Below the pieces are notes generated by a model that had not been told where the DNA came from, did no database searches, and saw nothing but the letters and a program-made list of their open reading frames with translations. A DNA stretch of 64,000 bases, from NCBI RefSeq assembly GCF_963662255.1, contig NC_085046.1:144537762-144601761 (forward strand), written 5' to 3'. Position numbers and translations under genes: made by a program. This stretch comes from Cinclus cinclus (lineage: Eukaryota > Chordata > Aves > Passeriformes > Cinclidae). Shown piece after piece: positions 1 to 14,600 of this stretch; position 1 is the stretch's first letter, and every line of letters begins with the position of its first letter.

Positions 1-566
1 GCTCTTCCTTGGTCTCCCTTGCATTTTGAGGTAGAAAAAGCCTTTTCATTTGAGTTTCCTCTCTTGCCCTACATAGCCAGCTCTCAGCACCACATTAGGA
101 TGTAGGGAATGTCAGGCAGGCATCCAGAGTGTGGGCTAAGAAAACCTCATGCTGCTTCCAAAAAGGCTGAGAGATTCACTCTAGGGCCAAGGGACCTACT
201 GCTTCCACTTGAGAAGCAGATTTTCTCTTGGAAATGAGATTTGGGAGCACATGCTGGAGGGCAACATCTGACTTCAAAGTGCTCTTGGCAATGGTGGAAG
301 AAATCCAGAATGGCACAAGTATCAGGGATATTCTGTGGTAAAAGTACAGATGGGTAAACAATTGCTCAAGTAGTTCTTGGGAAAGGCAGCTGTCTGGTTT
401 TGAACAGTTCACAAGGCTTATCTAAATATCAGACCAAGATTTGGCTGAAATTTTAAGATAAGTAAGATAAAATGTATGGTGGGAAAAACCTGAAAACCTT
501 TGCTGTGGCAGAAAAAAAATCTAAAAGTTTCTGCCTACACAAAGCACAAAAAAACTACTAATGGTG

Positions 567-569
567 ATA

Positions 570-603
<34 letters not shown>

Positions 604-610
604 TTTTTTT
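567..610. repeat. (AT)n followed by poly(T)
   Basis: About ten AT dinucleotides at 567-586 run straight into roughly 25 consecutive T. On the minus strand this reads as poly(A) followed by a TA repeat, which is how old poly(A) tails often decay. No source element is recognisable next to it. Confidence 0.9.
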
Positions 611-865
611 CTGGGCAGTGAAACATGGTGGTAGAGTTTATACCAGTTATGAGTTAATTTGTCAATTCCAGAGAGGCTTAGGCTGAACAAGATCAAGGCT
701 CTCATTCCAGAAAAGATGTACCTATACACAGATATATTTACTCTGGTTGAAATAAATATTTAATGGAGGAAATCTGCTAAATCATAACCAGACTCACCCC
801 TAAGTAGATATGCTGAAAGATATAGAAACTGGAATTTCTCTGGAAATTGCACTGGATCAGAAAAG

Positions 866-1000
866 TTTCCCTCCTCCTCCCCTTCCTTTTTCCTCCTCTC
901 TGAAAATCCCATCAATTCACCAGGGAGGAGCTGTGTGAGAACTGCTAAATTCCAAGGGGTTTAGATGGTGAGGAGGGAGGGAGGAAGGGAAGAAGGGAAG
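866..1000. repeat. pyrimidine tract opposed to purine tract
   Basis: Positions 866-901 are 36 consecutive pyrimidines and 970-1000 are 31 consecutive purines on the same strand, about 70 bp apart. The two tracts are roughly complementary, rich in CCT and AGG steps. They could form an imperfect hairpin, or each could form triplex-type DNA. The composition is seen directly; the structure is inferred. Confidence 0.6.
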
Positions 1001-2852
1001 TAGTTGCTGAAGAGTCCTGGCAAAACTCAGGAGCCTTCTTCCCACACCATCTCCCCTTTCTCATCTGCCTTGCTCTTTCTTGGTACTGAAATGCATCAGA
1101 AATAATAAAAATCGTGAATTCAAGCAGACACAGTTGCACTTTCTCCAAATCCCTGAATGGTCACATCTCTTACAGAATTCATAGCAGTGCCTTGAATCCA
1201 TTTAGTCAATATCAGCTGGAGAATTTCAGGGTTTTTCAGGTACAGCAAAAAATCCCTGTGTAGAAACTCTTAAATGACTATAGCACTTTTTATATTAATT
1301 TAGCTTCACTGTCCTGAAAAATAGTGAAATAAATCCCTAATGCTCTGAAAAATAAAATGAGGGCTCAGACACTCTGAAACTGTAATAGCTTAGGTGGAAG
1401 TGTGAATTTAAAACAATAGAAACCCTCTTGTAAATATTATGAGTCATCAGGAACACTGACTGATGGATGACATTTCACTGGAAAAACCCTGTTTTTGTGC
1501 ATACAACGTGACTCTGGACTGAATTAAATTTTTCATAATCTAGAAAATATAAAACTGTATGAAAATTTTTGTTGTTCAGTCCAGGTGAGTTTTGGTTAAG
1601 GGAGTTGCCTATGAAAAATTTCCTTTAAGAGTTTTGCCCTTTTTCTTGGGGCTATTCTGTAATTGTAGCTTTAGATTAACTATTAATTTATTTCAGTTTA
1701 GTTTACAAGGAAAGAGCAGTGCCCCCATGGCAGTTTCCTTGGGTTCAACTGCTGCCCCTGTGTTTCTGAGTACCACACAGGGATTTTTCCACATTAAAAT
1801 GGAAGATCTGTCTGCAGTGATGTGAGCACAGCAGACAGGAGCAGATACCTCTGTGGTCTAAAGCAAGGTCAGTGTAACTATAACTTTGCAGAAGTTCTGC
1901 AAGACCAGCTGCTGACATTCCCATCCTCCACCAAATCCACATCCAAACAAGGTGGAGTGTGACAAATGTGACAAATCTTGGTGTGGGTGGGCACCTGGAG
2001 GCACCTGGAATGTCAGAGCAGCTCCTGCAGCCAGGCCTGGCCAGAGGTGTCCTGGTCTGACTGTGCATCCCCCCTGCAGTCACATCTCCTGCTGGGCAGA
2101 GATAATCTTTGCATTGGACAAGAGACTTGTTTTACTGATTTTACATGTGCAACACCTGGATAAATCCACTTTAAATGCAGTAGTTTTGAAAGAAATATTT
2201 GCAGTACAAATGAGGATAAAGACCAGGATTCCACCAAAAAAGAAATGCCAGCAGGTCTACTCTGAATTTCACTAAATAAATGATGATTCTAAGGACAAAT
2301 CTACTTAGTAATCTAGGCGGTGACTGGGTGACAGATGCACAAGCCTTTTTACTTTAACAAACTGTAATAATATTCATGGTTTGATATATGAAGTATCTTC
2401 TCCAAACATCTACTCACCACATAAACAGGAAGGAATTCCTTTATTATTATTATTTTTGTAGAGCACTGAAAGGTTACTGGGTAATTTCTGATAGTTTAGT
2501 TTAGGGGGAAAAGTTGCTTTTTCTTCAAAATTCTTGTATAGTTATTTCCAGATGAAAGAAGAGAGTGCTTGATGAGCCCAACGTGTAATCAGGACAAAAT
2601 ATATGCTAGCATGATTTACCTTATGAGTCTCTCCATGCATTTGTACAGGCCATCCATCACCAGACTAAAGGGAGAGACCAGTGGTCAGCTGGTGGCTGTA
2701 AATCTGTCCAGTTCTGTAACTCTCTCTCGCCAGATGCATTTGCAGAAAGCCCAGGAGCACACTCTGCCTTGTGTTAAACATTAGCAGAGTGTTGTTCATG
2801 TGTGCCTCATCAATCACACAGTCTTAAAGCAAAGGCATCCATTTCACAGATG

Positions 2853-2869
2853 TAAATAAATAAATAAAT
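2853..2869. repeat. (TAAA)4 microsatellite
   Basis: Four perfect TAAA units plus one extra T. Short and probably of no functional weight. Confidence 0.9.
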
Positions 2870-5800
2870 GACCAGGCACTACTGGGACTGTTGTTATGCA
2901 GACAAGCAGGTGAAATATTGGTAATTTTTAATCTGATGAGGACAAAGTACCAAAAGAGTCAAATTCATTTTATTTCTATCTTTAAAGGTCAATGCCTAAT
3001 TCTTGTCTAAATGCTCTGAAGCAATTTTGCTCTCTGAAGGAAAATATTCAGGATCTTGACAAGACCTGGGGCTTTATTTCACCTCTCTTTAGCCACCTGT
3101 AAAGCAGCCACCTTCTGTAAGCCAATCACTTCATTTCCTCTGTGATTAGCAGGAGGAGCAGTTCAGCAAAGCTGACACCTCTGGTTCCTTTTCTCTGCTG
3201 GTGGTGGACGGAACACATCCTGTGAATATAGACAACCTGCCTAACCCTTAGAGGCTCAGTGATGTCCAGTGATGCTTTGCTGGGTTTCAGCTGCCCCAAG
3301 CCTACCTTTGTGACCCCTGGGGAGCCTTTGCATAACCAGCATCTGCCTCACTGCAGCTGCAGCAGCTGGAAAGGGGCTGTAATTAGGGCACTGTCACTCT
3401 GACTGAGCATGCAGGAAACAGGCAGAGGATGAAGTGCCTTGGCATACTTGTGTCCTACTTAGCCTTCATCTCAGACCCTGTATTTCCCCTATGTCCTTTT
3501 CCACTGAAAATTCAGCAGTTTGCAAAAGGAGCTTCCTCCACACCACAGTGAGATGCCAAGTCAAGGTGTCGCTGAGAATCCTTTCTGGAAAACATGATGT
3601 CACATGTACCACTCACTCCCTTTGCTTCTGCAAGATATCTCCAACACTTTATGCTCCTATAAAATTCTGGGACGTTTAAGGGACAGAAGTAGTACTTAAA
3701 GCAACCTATGGTAACTTGAGCCACTCCAAAATCCTGTTTGGAGTCTGGGCAATTTCCATCATATTCATGGCATCATTCAAACTTTTGATATTTATATTCT
3801 GCGTCTCAGACCTCTCAAGATACTCCCTCTACCAGAACTCACAGGGAGAAGATGCTGTAATGAAGCTGCCTTTTCAAGTCCTCTAGACTCTCATTGGGCA
3901 ATACAGGACAAGGTTGGTTCCTGACTTTGTTTTGTTCACATGGGAAAAAGGAGTTAGGAGGGGTGAGCAGGACAAAAATATTGAACAACCTTTATTCATC
4001 TCAGAGGGCCTTTCTGCTACTTCCTTATTTGCCAGACAAGTTTGACTTCTGCATTCTTGCCTTTACAGGTTGCAGAATGTAGTGTCTGATGCAGTTAGAT
4101 TCAATGTCCATCCTGCATCCAATCCTCACTCTACTCAGGACAAAATGGTAGTTTATTACCACATTTTTGCATTCCCACTCCTGAATCTTCCCTCATGCTC
4201 CCATTCTACGTGCACTTGTTGCTTTCTTGTCCTGTTGTTAATCCTTCATAATGCTTATTCACATACTTCTACCCACTTACTGCTTCTGACGGGGCCACAG
4301 CCATGGCCTGAACAAAGAACCACAAAGCCCAGGTTAAAGGTGCCTTTAGGTCTTGCTTTATCTATCTGTGTTTTGCACATTGAAGCACACAATGTGTTTT
4401 TCAAACTACTGACAACCAGTGACTGCATTTGCAGCATTTAGCCTTTCGGAGTTTAAGAAATTTCATGGATGAAAACCCTTAATGTCCAATTTGAATAAGT
4501 GGGGAATTCAGATGCAGTTGTCCTGTGTCTTTATGAACTCCATGAAGTGCCAGATGACCAGTCACTCTAATCACTACATGGGTTTGGGAGCATTTGCTTT
4601 CTGAGGAGTGATTATGCCCAAAAGATATTGTGCTCAATGAAAAATGATCTGCATGAAAATGCATTCAATTATAAACTGCCACAGCAGAAATGGAACCTGA
4701 CAGCCCAGCTGCCCCACAGGATTTTTGTATACATCACTGAGAAGAAGAAATGGTTCTAAGGAACAAGCTCATAAAATTCATTGGCAGATAACAAAGCATA
4801 CTATACTCCAATTTTCAGAAACAGTTGGATCCCAAGTAGCTTTCAGGGGGCAAGGGGAAGTACTGGATATGCAGGGCATTGGACAGAAGAATTTGGTAGA
4901 ATCAAAGAATCAACATTTTCAACCATTTGCAACCATCTAGAGGTCTAATGCACTTAGAGGTAAATGTGTGTTGGAAGTTTCTGTTGTACAGAATGGAACT
5001 CTACCAAACAAGGACACACATCTTCTACCATGTGTGAGGGGTTTACACCTTTCTTTTATGAATTCCTTTATGCCATGATTGAAGCAGCTGGTTCCTGAGT
5101 TCCTTGTCCTTTCCTCAAGGAATACAATGCCAGATACCATGAATGCCTGACACCACATCATGCTGTCAGTGATTTTTTTTTTCCCCTGTTATAAAGCAGC
5201 TACATTCACCATGGTGGCAAAGCATCACTTGAAAGTACAGCTACGAGATATTGGAAAAGTATCTTGATCACTAGCATTCATTAGTTTCCAGAGAAAAACT
5301 AACAAGTGTGGTAATAAGTATGGAAACTCTACAGAATGATCATGGAGAATAAAGGAAAGAAAGTGGAGCTCAACTTAATTATCTCTTCTAAAGAAAAGTT
5401 AATAAATAAGTCAGATGGAAATGTTGTCCACGCTACCATCATGATAAATACTGTGTATGCAGAAGGAGCAATGCTATTGGGAGATGCAACTTCATTTGGA
5501 AAAATACCAAAACCAATTAACCAAAAGAATAGGTGTTTATTTTAAAGGCCAAAAGTACTGAGGTCAATAGGTGTCTGAACAGAAGTAAATCCTAGAAAAA
5601 CACCAAAAAATATTAAGTACAATAGGCAATTGCATGGAAGACATCAGTACAAAGCAGAGACATTATGCAGACTAAGAGTTAAAGCAACGGAACTGAGGGT
5701 GATCCAGTGAATACATTGACAATGGTGCCATGAAAGGCAGAAATAATTCCAGGGACCTGAGGGTCATGGAGGCTGTGGAAACATTGGGTGCACCAGCAGG

Positions 5801-6229
5801 GCTAGTAGCTATGCTTGTAGAATATTGAGCTAACATAGTTAAAACATTTTGGATACCCAGTTTGATCTGCTCAGAGATGAATGAAGGCTCATAGCATCTC
5901 TTATATCCCATCACCCAAGTACTCTGGAAGGAAAACCAGAGGATCCCATAGGCTGGTTGAGAAGATAGGGAGATTATTCCAAAGAACAGGAAGAGATCAG
6001 TGATTTGGTTTCAGGACTTTCTAATGGTCTGAGTGTACAGACACTGCTGAAAGACACCTCCCTCTCAGTACATGAGCACCCAAACAGACCTGACCCCAGT
6101 GTTACCTATGAATCAATCATACTAAAGAGCAACATTCTATTGAATTTTTATTGAATTTAATTCTATTGAATCCATCCTCCAGACAAGATGGAAGATCACA
6201 GCAAAAAGCCGAAATGAAAATGTGGACTG

Positions 6230-6297
6230 AAAAAAAAACCCCGAAAAACAAACTAACCCCCCCTGCCAAAAAAAAGAAAAAAACTAAAAAAACCCAA
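6230..6297. repeat. A/C-rich low-complexity tract
   Basis: A stretch made of A runs broken by short C runs, including seven consecutive C in its middle. It is low-complexity DNA. The frames that cross it give only phenylalanine- and lysine-rich translations with no domain. Confidence 0.8.
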
Positions 6298-9200
6298 GAC
6301 ATGTTGTAGCTTGTCTGTTATCCTAGTTGACATGTCATGCTGTGGGACACCAAGAAGCATGACCAGAAGATCCATTTGATTTGGTGGTCTCAGCAGAAGA
6401 GCAGCAGTCAGGAATGACAAAGGCAAGGTAGCACTTCAGTGTGAGAAAGTAGCAGGTAACCAAATCTGAATTGGCTGGAAGCTGCTGGATGCAGAAATGT
6501 TAATACAGCCAGTAAACTTTACCAGGCTTTAAGAACACACCTGGTGTCCTCAGCATGCTCTGCTGGTGCCTTTGTTCCACTGGCTGTGCCCAAAGGGACA
6601 GGCACTCCTGTCTGTGTGTGACAAGGAGGGTAAGGCCCTGGGTTGATATGTGATATCAGACTCTTGTGTCTCCTGGGCCTCCCAAACACAAAGATTATTG
6701 ATGATGACATTGGTATTATCGAGGGAAGCAAAGTCTAGGAAGTGTGGGAAATCCCTTAAAAACTCCATAAACTCTTCAAGGGGGAATAAAGATAAGAGAT
6801 TTTGAAACAGCAAGGCCCTCCTTGACATTTCAGGCTCTATTACTAATTATTACAGTATCAGGGAACATTCTTGAACACTGGGACATATTTTTCTGTGTTC
6901 TTGAGTTGTCAGACTAACATCTGGCATGGTTTTGGCCAAGCAGCCTGGTGCTCTACTGTAAAACTTCCATGCAGTGCTTGGAAGCCAGCACTGGCTAAGA
7001 CTATCCCCTGTAGGCAGTTCGGATGTGGTCCAAGGACAGGGCTCAGTGACATGGGCAGGGATTGTTCTGTGTCTGCTGATCTCCACTCCAGGAACTTTTT
7101 CCAGAGATATTACACCACCATAGATACAACTTTGGGACTCTCCAGGCACTCCAACAAAGACAGAATGCTACAGACAGTAAATTACTCCATAGCTCTCCTC
7201 CTCTCCAGAAACAAGGAGATTGTGCCACTGCCAAGGGAGTAGAGTTACTTCAGAGACAGCCTGAGGAGAGGATATCTCATCCTGAGGAGTTAAAACACTT
7301 CTCTGAGAAGCCAGAGACTTTTTATACGTGTGAGGCTCAGATTGAAGATGCTTTATAGAAAACAGATGTTTGAAAGCATCACGCTGAAGAGCTGAGAGGG
7401 TCTGAGTCCAGCAGCAAAGACCTCACAACCTGATGGGAAAGAAAACACAGCAGTTCATCCAGCTGAGTGTGTGAACTGTGGACTAAGGCAGTGGATGAAA
7501 CAAAACTTAAGAAAAGTGGCAGCAAACAGAAAGAATGTTGTAAAATTCAGCGCAAAATGTGGATGCTACAAAGACCATGCATGAGCCTGACGCAGGGAGA
7601 CTGGGGCAGGGGAAAATACAGATCTGGAAAGGAAACAGAGCCAAGAGATTTTCATGCAACAGAATGAAGATGGCAACCAGGTTATATCAAGTTCATAATC
7701 AAGATACTGAGAACAGGAAGTGGGGGAACAGGTTTGTAAACCAACTCACTTGAAAGTATATTACATTGGAACACTAAAATAGGATTGTGGTTGAAGCCAC
7801 ATCTGTAGGTTCAGGAATATACTACTACTTTCCTTAGTGGCAGTGGGTCCTATAAAGCATACTCAATCTAAAATTGTTCTAAATAGTGGTTTACTCATTC
7901 TTGTGTGACTTGCAAGGCACAGCATATCTTTCAAAGAAGGAATTCTTTGGAGGTTTACTGAGGGATCCCTGTATCTATGTGGCTACAGGCTGTTGCAGGT
8001 TTCTGTAGGTGTAAAAAGTCTCCATTTTGAATTGCAAACAGGACTGAATTTGAATTGCACAAGGAGTGAAAACATGAATGAGTCTTAGTTTTTGACTTGC
8101 TGATTGAATTTTGCTCTGTGCAGACCCACACCTCTGCAAGCAGTCTTGAACCAGGCAAATGAGGAAAAGCAACAACAGAAGCTTTGTAGGATTTATAAAG
8201 CAGTGATCATGCTGGTTCTCTTGCTTCAGATGACTTAATCCTTTTCTATCTATTTCAGAAAAAAACCCCAAGAGCTGTGAGAAAGGTAATGGAAAAGGAG
8301 GGAGAAAAAGTAAGGGAGATGGATCATCACAGAGCTCTCAAGTCTGCTTATGATAGAAGGATGAAGGAGATTTCATGGTGCAGAAGAAAGCTGTGAATTC
8401 TCTGATAAAATGTCTTACTAAAAATGAAATATTAATGTGGAAGGAATACAAATAGAACGGCAAACAAACATATTTCTATCTTGGGATAGTTGAATTGTGT
8501 CACGATTCAGCAAAGATCCTTGCATATACTTTGGAAGAGGGTGAACCCATGTCCCAATCTCTTGATCATGCAAGATGTGCATGTCAGGCCATACCCAAAC
8601 TGTTTCCTGCTCTGTGGCACCATCTCCTGGCACGAGTGACAACACAGATCCAAAAAAAGATGGAACACAAACTTTTAATGTTTCCTTTGATCTAAGTTAT
8701 TGCTAGAGCTGCTTGTATGAAGGAAGCAGAGGATGATCAGAATTTGATCAAAGGTCTAAATACATATGATTGGAAAAAATGCATTATTAGCATTTCAGAA
8801 TTAAATCCTGAGTAAAAATAATGGTGTATTAACACAGTTTACACCATGCTGTATCAGTAATGAGGTGATCTTTGGCAGCATGTACATTCCATGCTCACCC
8901 ACCCATTGTTTTCTGCATCTTCCAAACTAACTCTATGAACACAGAGAAAGCAAGAAATTGCTCAAAGGAAAATATACCCCAACGTTCTCTTTTGTGTCCA
9001 ACCAGAAGTTTTGAAACAAGATCTCACCTGCAGACTGTCCTGCCACATGTGAAGCCAGCAGAAATGCTGTGACACTGCAGGAGAGATTCCAGTTTTAGAG
9101 TTCCTGTATCACCAGTGGCTGCTCCAGGTGGTCTGAACACATGGCTCTCTACAAGCCATTAGGCAGGGGAGGACTATTCAAAATGAAAACCTGGAGGCGT

Positions 9201-10290
9201 TTTTCAGACACAGTTCTCTGCCCATCATTTTCCCTTCTCCCCAGAGGAGAGCTCTGCCTTCCTTCCATGAATTGCTAAGGGGTGGTGTCTGAAATCATAT
9301 TCGTGAAAGTGGGTACAAGGCTACAAGTGAAAAAGTTGTTGCTATTTTTGCCTGCTGGTGCTGTTTAATATGCCTTCACCTTTAGTCTGTAAATTGATGA
9401 AAAATCAGCATTTGTGCTTTCAGCAGGCTGCAGTGTCTATTTTCTAGGCATGGATTGATCAGCTCCAGTCTTGCCCTAATTTCTGTATTCAAAAACGTGT
9501 CACAGTAGACAAGCTAATGGATTCAGGTGGAAAAGCCACCTGAACGTACTGGGTAATATTTATTAAAGGCTTAGAAGCTAGTTGGAAAAATCTCTTCTCA
9601 GAAAAGCAAAGAAACTTAATTTAGTAATAACTGAGTTAGTAAACTCTGTAAATGGAGGGAATGCAGAATTATATTCTACTTAAATAAGATATTCTTGCAT
9701 TTAGAGGATTAATCAAACTGGTAAATCCAAATAAAATTTTTAACTGTTCTTTCAAGATGGCATTTTTGAAAAAATTGCTTAAACGATAAAATGAAGAGGG
9801 GAAACAAGTTGCTGATCCTGTCACTTTCAAGCTACAGAGGTATGGATGTGGAACAACAAAAAAGAGATGTACAAAACTGTTACTTGCCCACTTTATTCCA
9901 TGTACTCAAGAAAAGGAAGCATATTCACCAACACAGTGGAAGAGGCTATGCTGAGAAAACCTGAGAAGATTGTTTTCTTGTTACTGAGTTTACCTTGTGC
10001 TTACCACAGTAAAATTAGATTCAATATTTCATCTTGCTCATTCCATGACTGCTTTTTTGTAAAACATCAAAACCCTCTCTATCTGATTTTTAAGAGGAAA
10101 TTAATGGTTCTTCCTACTGATGTGTCTGCAAATAACATTGGGAGTGGCTGTCAACACCTTCTGTACAAAACTGTCAGGGTCGTTTACTAGATCTGTATCT
10201 GAAGACCATGACTGAATGAACTTTGCTCAGTGCAGTTTCAGTGATACTGTATTCTAACAGCACTCTTTTATAGCAAAGTGTTGGTTTGGG

Positions 10291-10354
10291 GTTTTTTTGT
10301 TTGTTTTGTTTTGTTTTGTTTTTGTGGGTTTTTTTTGTTGTATTTTTTTTTTTA
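10291..10354. repeat. T/G-rich tract with (TTTTG)n
   Basis: Runs of T separated by single or double G, with about four TTTTG-like units in the centre, ending in a T-run. The overlapping frames at this site translate to phenylalanine-rich strings and are not genes. Confidence 0.85.
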
Positions 10355-11514
10355 CATTAGGGATAATGAAATTACACTTAAGAATATCACAAACACAGCA
10401 CATGGAATACAACTCTTGTTGCAGTCATCAGAATCTAATTACCCCTGGGAGGGATTATGGAGTTGAATTTACCTGCTGATTTAAGAATATCTCAGAAATT
10501 TACTTTTCAAGATACTAAAGAGTTTGAAATCCAGCCTCTGACTTGCATCAATGCTTCTGTATTGCTAATAAGACCAGTTTTATGATGATGTACTTCTTGC
10601 AGGACCATTGCAGAGCAATGAACAAAGCAGAATTTGGAGCACAAAAATGTCAGGCAGCTTGTTCCAGAGGCATTTATATCTTCTGTTCTAGTAATGGGAA
10701 AGGTGACATCGTCTTTGAGAGGATAAAATTAGGTGTTAACTCCATACATTCACTGAAAAGTTCTGTACTAGTACATGCCAATACCCTTTGAAGTAGAGTA
10801 GCAACAGCAATACAGCAGACAAAGAGGATATGATTCAGATGTGGTTTTGACAAAAGTGTTTAATGAGACATACTGTCAATGCCATGTATGTGGAGGTCTG
10901 GGATTCTGAGACATTTTTTGTCAATGTTGGTAAAGAATGGAACCACTGTGGGTCTCAGGAAAATAAATTATATCAGGCAATACTTCTGGGTCTCAAAAGC
11001 GTTTAAGAAATCACTTCTCCTGTTCTCTTTCCCTTCTCTAGTAATTTTCCACCCTTTTTTTCTAACTTGACTTAGTGTTTAAGCCCACATCCTATCCTTT
11101 CAGGTAAAAGGAAAATTTCTAGTGCATTATTTAGCATTTCCTTCCCACTACCTACTTCTATGTACCTCCTTTACTTCCTTTATTCCCAATAAAGAAAGAA
11201 TGTTATGCAGGTGTAAGAGGATTTCTAGACTTGATTCAAGCAGTGTTTTCACATCTCATTCACTGACTTAGTGCTTTCATGTTTAAGTACCTTGCTCAGG
11301 ACATTTGCATAGATACTGAAAAAGCTTAATTCTCACTTTGGTTTAAAAACCAGGCCTCCAGTAATGTAAATAACAGACTGAAGGTAGATGCCATCCCAAA
11401 TAAAAAGAGATTAAAGATTTTAAATGTTCTTTTAGTTCACTGAGAGAACATTAAAAATAATGACCTTTTTGAAACCGATTTTTTTTCTGAGACTGAATTT
11501 GAGTGAAACTCTGT

Positions 11515-11627
11515 ACAATGTGGTCTAGTAGGAGGTGTCCTGGTCCATTGTGGGGGGTTGGAACTAGATGATCTTTGAGGTCTCTTCCAACCCAGGTTAT
11601 TGTATGGTTTCATGATCCCATGATCTC
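11515..11627 (+). mobile_element. CR1 LINE 3' end fragment, plus orientation
   Basis: The sequence matches the 3' untranslated end of avian CR1. It carries the block 'TGGTCTAGTAGGAGGTGTCC', then the characteristic 'GGAACTAGATGATCTTTGAG' and 'TCTTCCAACCCAGGTTAT', and ends in a decayed ATGATCCCATGATC tail. CR1 is the main LINE of bird genomes and its copies are usually 5'-truncated, so a short fragment of only about 110 bp is typical. It is non-coding and diverged. The 3' boundary is clear from the tail remnant and the 5' boundary is approximate. Identification is from memory of the consensus. Confidence 0.9.
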
Positions 11628-14600
11628 AAGTAGATGGAAACTTCTACTCTACAGGCTTCTTTCTCTTATGAGCAGCAGCACTGAGAACGAAATCAAGTTG
11701 CAAGTTGGAAGTTTAGGCTTCTCTCCAGATTCCCAGCACACCCCAAGATTTCATTTTATTTTGTAAATAGTGCAAAATAGATTGAACCAAGAGACGTGAT
11801 AAACCTCCTGTCAGATCAGCCAGAGACTCATTACTAAAAGGAGTGGCTTCATTCAACCTGCTTTTTGGGAACAGTCCCAGCACCTGCTGTCCCACAATCT
11901 GTGTCCAGGCCTTGTCTAGAAGAGAGATAGAATCTGTACCAAGGAGTAACCCAGCAATTACCCAGTACAAACCAGTTTAATTTAGTAATGTAAATATCAC
12001 TGATGTATCCAGACATACCTCAACCACTCTGATGTGTTGCCTTCAAGCACACAAAAATTGGAATTGCATTGAGTGTTTTATAATTTCACCAACTGGAAAA
12101 TAAGATATCTGTCCCACATAGCACTGGAGACACTTCCCCCCATCAGAAGCACCAGGACTCAAACAGGTCTTTGGATATTTCTTGTGTGAGAGCAAAGGAG
12201 ACTGTAGTACATGGTGACTAGTTAGGTTTGTGACCTGGCACAGTAGCCCAGCTATGGGACCTCCCTAAGATACTGATTGCACACTGGAACCATTGAAAAG
12301 TTAAAGATCTTGTGAACTTAGTTCAATCTTTTCCTATGTTTCTCCCTTCTCAGGCACAGAATACATTTAGCAACAAAGACAGGCAGGAACACAGCCCACA
12401 GGTATTTCCAATCCCTGCCAGTATTTGACATTTGGACAAGAGGACTTGGATTTAGGCTCTACCTCCTTAAGTCCAGGGACAGGGACTCAGGCAGGTTCTA
12501 ACACCAGAGGCCATTGCACAGAGGCCTGTTGGTTCTTGTGGAGGGTTTATCCCACTCGGTTACTTGAAGTGTGGATGGGCAGATTGACCAGGAGAAAAAG
12601 GAACAGATGTTTAGGTAGGGAGAAGAGATAAGAATCAATGCAGGACTGGTGAGGAACTCTCACACCAGAGATGGCCAGAAACACAAGTTCTTCCACTCAG
12701 CTTTAAAATAGGGTAAATATGCCTAGAATTTAACAAGCATTTTTAAGGCCCTTGAATGCCATCGTTTCAATCACTGCAGAGTGTCTATAAATCACTGCTG
12801 CTTGTTGTGGAAAGAATGGGGCAACAAAATGCCTCCTGGAACATAAAACCCTGAAAATGTAAATAGTTATATTGTCTGGCTGAGCAATATGGTCAGATCA
12901 AATGGCACCAACATGATCAAAATGTGACTCAGCTGTCAGGTCTCTGGACCACAAAAGTGTTTGGTTTCTTTAAAAAAAAAAAGGAAAGAAATAAACAGTC
13001 ACACAAGAATCTCTTCAAGTCATGAAGACTGAAATAGGCAGCCCAGACACTTGAAACAATGATAACTTTGCTTTAGAGGTCAGAACAAAATAAGCTTGGA
13101 AAGACATGCACAAGAAATTCGTTCCAGGATGTCTTGGCCAGGGTCTGACCCCAGCCCTTTCCTCAAGTTGTCAATGACTCAGGAGGGAGCATATAGTTAA
13201 ACAGAAGTGCAATATCTAAGTATATTTAAATAGGTGTTACTTTTTCCTTGTTATTATGCAATTCACATTTCTTTATCCAGGGTCATATGAGTTCAACTAC
13301 AGCAGGAGTCTATCTGCCACCATAAAGTATGTGCTGTTCCTAGGATCTCCTGGACACCCTCTGACCAGCCCCAATGAATAGACACAGTTCTTATATTGGG
13401 TAGTAAGATGTTTTGCAGGAATTTTTCAAGAGAATTACTGCTTTCCTCCAGCTTAGTCTGTTTTAGCTGTTTCACCGATGCTTGACACCCCAAGCTTGCG
13501 TGTTCGCTTTCTCACTTATGCATGCCACTTGAAAACCATCTACATGTGTTTCAGTTTTGTTCTCCACTTCAAATCTGACTCCATTGCTTGATGTCTTAAA
13601 ATGGTCTCCACACAACATTTCAGCTTTTCTTGTCACTTGGATGTCACCTTTGATCCCTCTTAGCTCTGTCACCTGCTTTTCCTTTCAAAGCTTCCTCTTT
13701 GTATTAGTGCTTGTAGGAGAACTTATGGTGCATAGGATATGAACAGAATCTCTGTAAAGGTGCACTGTCATGACAGCTTCTTTTGTTTCCTTTGTCATAT
13801 GCACTTCCAGTTCTCTTACTGTTAGTGCTCCTGTTGCTGAGGTCAGGTTTACCTCTCCCTAAGTACTTCTCACATGGTCTCTCCATCCATTCAGTGTGCC
13901 ATCAAAAGTTGACACATAATTGACATGAACATAATCTGGTTAATTAGTACTTGCTTTGATAGATACAGAGACAGTCCAGGAATATGCTGGGATTGTCCTT
14001 TGTCTTCATATGCATGAACCTCTTGTGATTTCCCTCAGAATTTACAAGATTAAAGTTGTTCTTAGAGTAGATGATTGAAGAAGATTAATGATTTTGAAAT
14101 TTTTTATTTAACTTGGACATTATCCATCATAAGACTGTCCATAAGGAGTGTGGGGAGTGAGAAGTTTCACACCAGAAAGCAAGTGACAGTTATTAATTCT
14201 AAGTTGGATACATAACTTAAAGTGAGATCAAGCAACAGTAGTGCTACAGGACTAACAAGACAAACAAAAGCTCTAGCAAATAAATGGGTTAAGCTTAGGT
14301 TATACAACAGTAAACTCATTTCCCACTTGGGGAGTTTATATAGAAATCACAGAGGCAAGAAACATAAGATGTCATTTGTTTCATCTTCTGAAAGGTGAAG
14401 CTCCAATGGCACTGAAGAAGCATCCTTGGGGAGAGCAAGCTGCTGACAGTACAGAGCTCAACTGGAAGGCCTCAACCATCCCACCTGTTAAACTCATTAT
14501 TGCAGTTCTTGTCCACAGGTAGAGCCTTAGAGAGGAGATTCATTGATTTATTGCTGTAAGACTGACAAGACTTGAAAAAATTGGCATCAGCAAAGCTGAA

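Larger units (their letters stand above)
1..11514. other. gene-free unique sequence
   Basis: No coding gene or RNA gene could be supported in this stretch. Open frames here are short (the longest, at 9846-10190, has 114 codons), overlap on both strands and show no recognisable domain. It holds an AT/poly-T tract, a pure pyrimidine tract at 866-901 facing a pure purine tract at 970-1000, a short TAAA repeat, an A/C-rich patch and a T/G-rich tract, each listed separately. A short ATT-type run lies at about 2440-2455. A small GC-richer patch lies at about 1980-2100. A distant non-coding transcript or enhancer cannot be excluded from sequence alone. Confidence 0.6.

Noticed and set aside
9846..10190. 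114-codon plus-strand open frame
   Set aside because: Length expected by chance, with no domain, signal sequence or supporting context.
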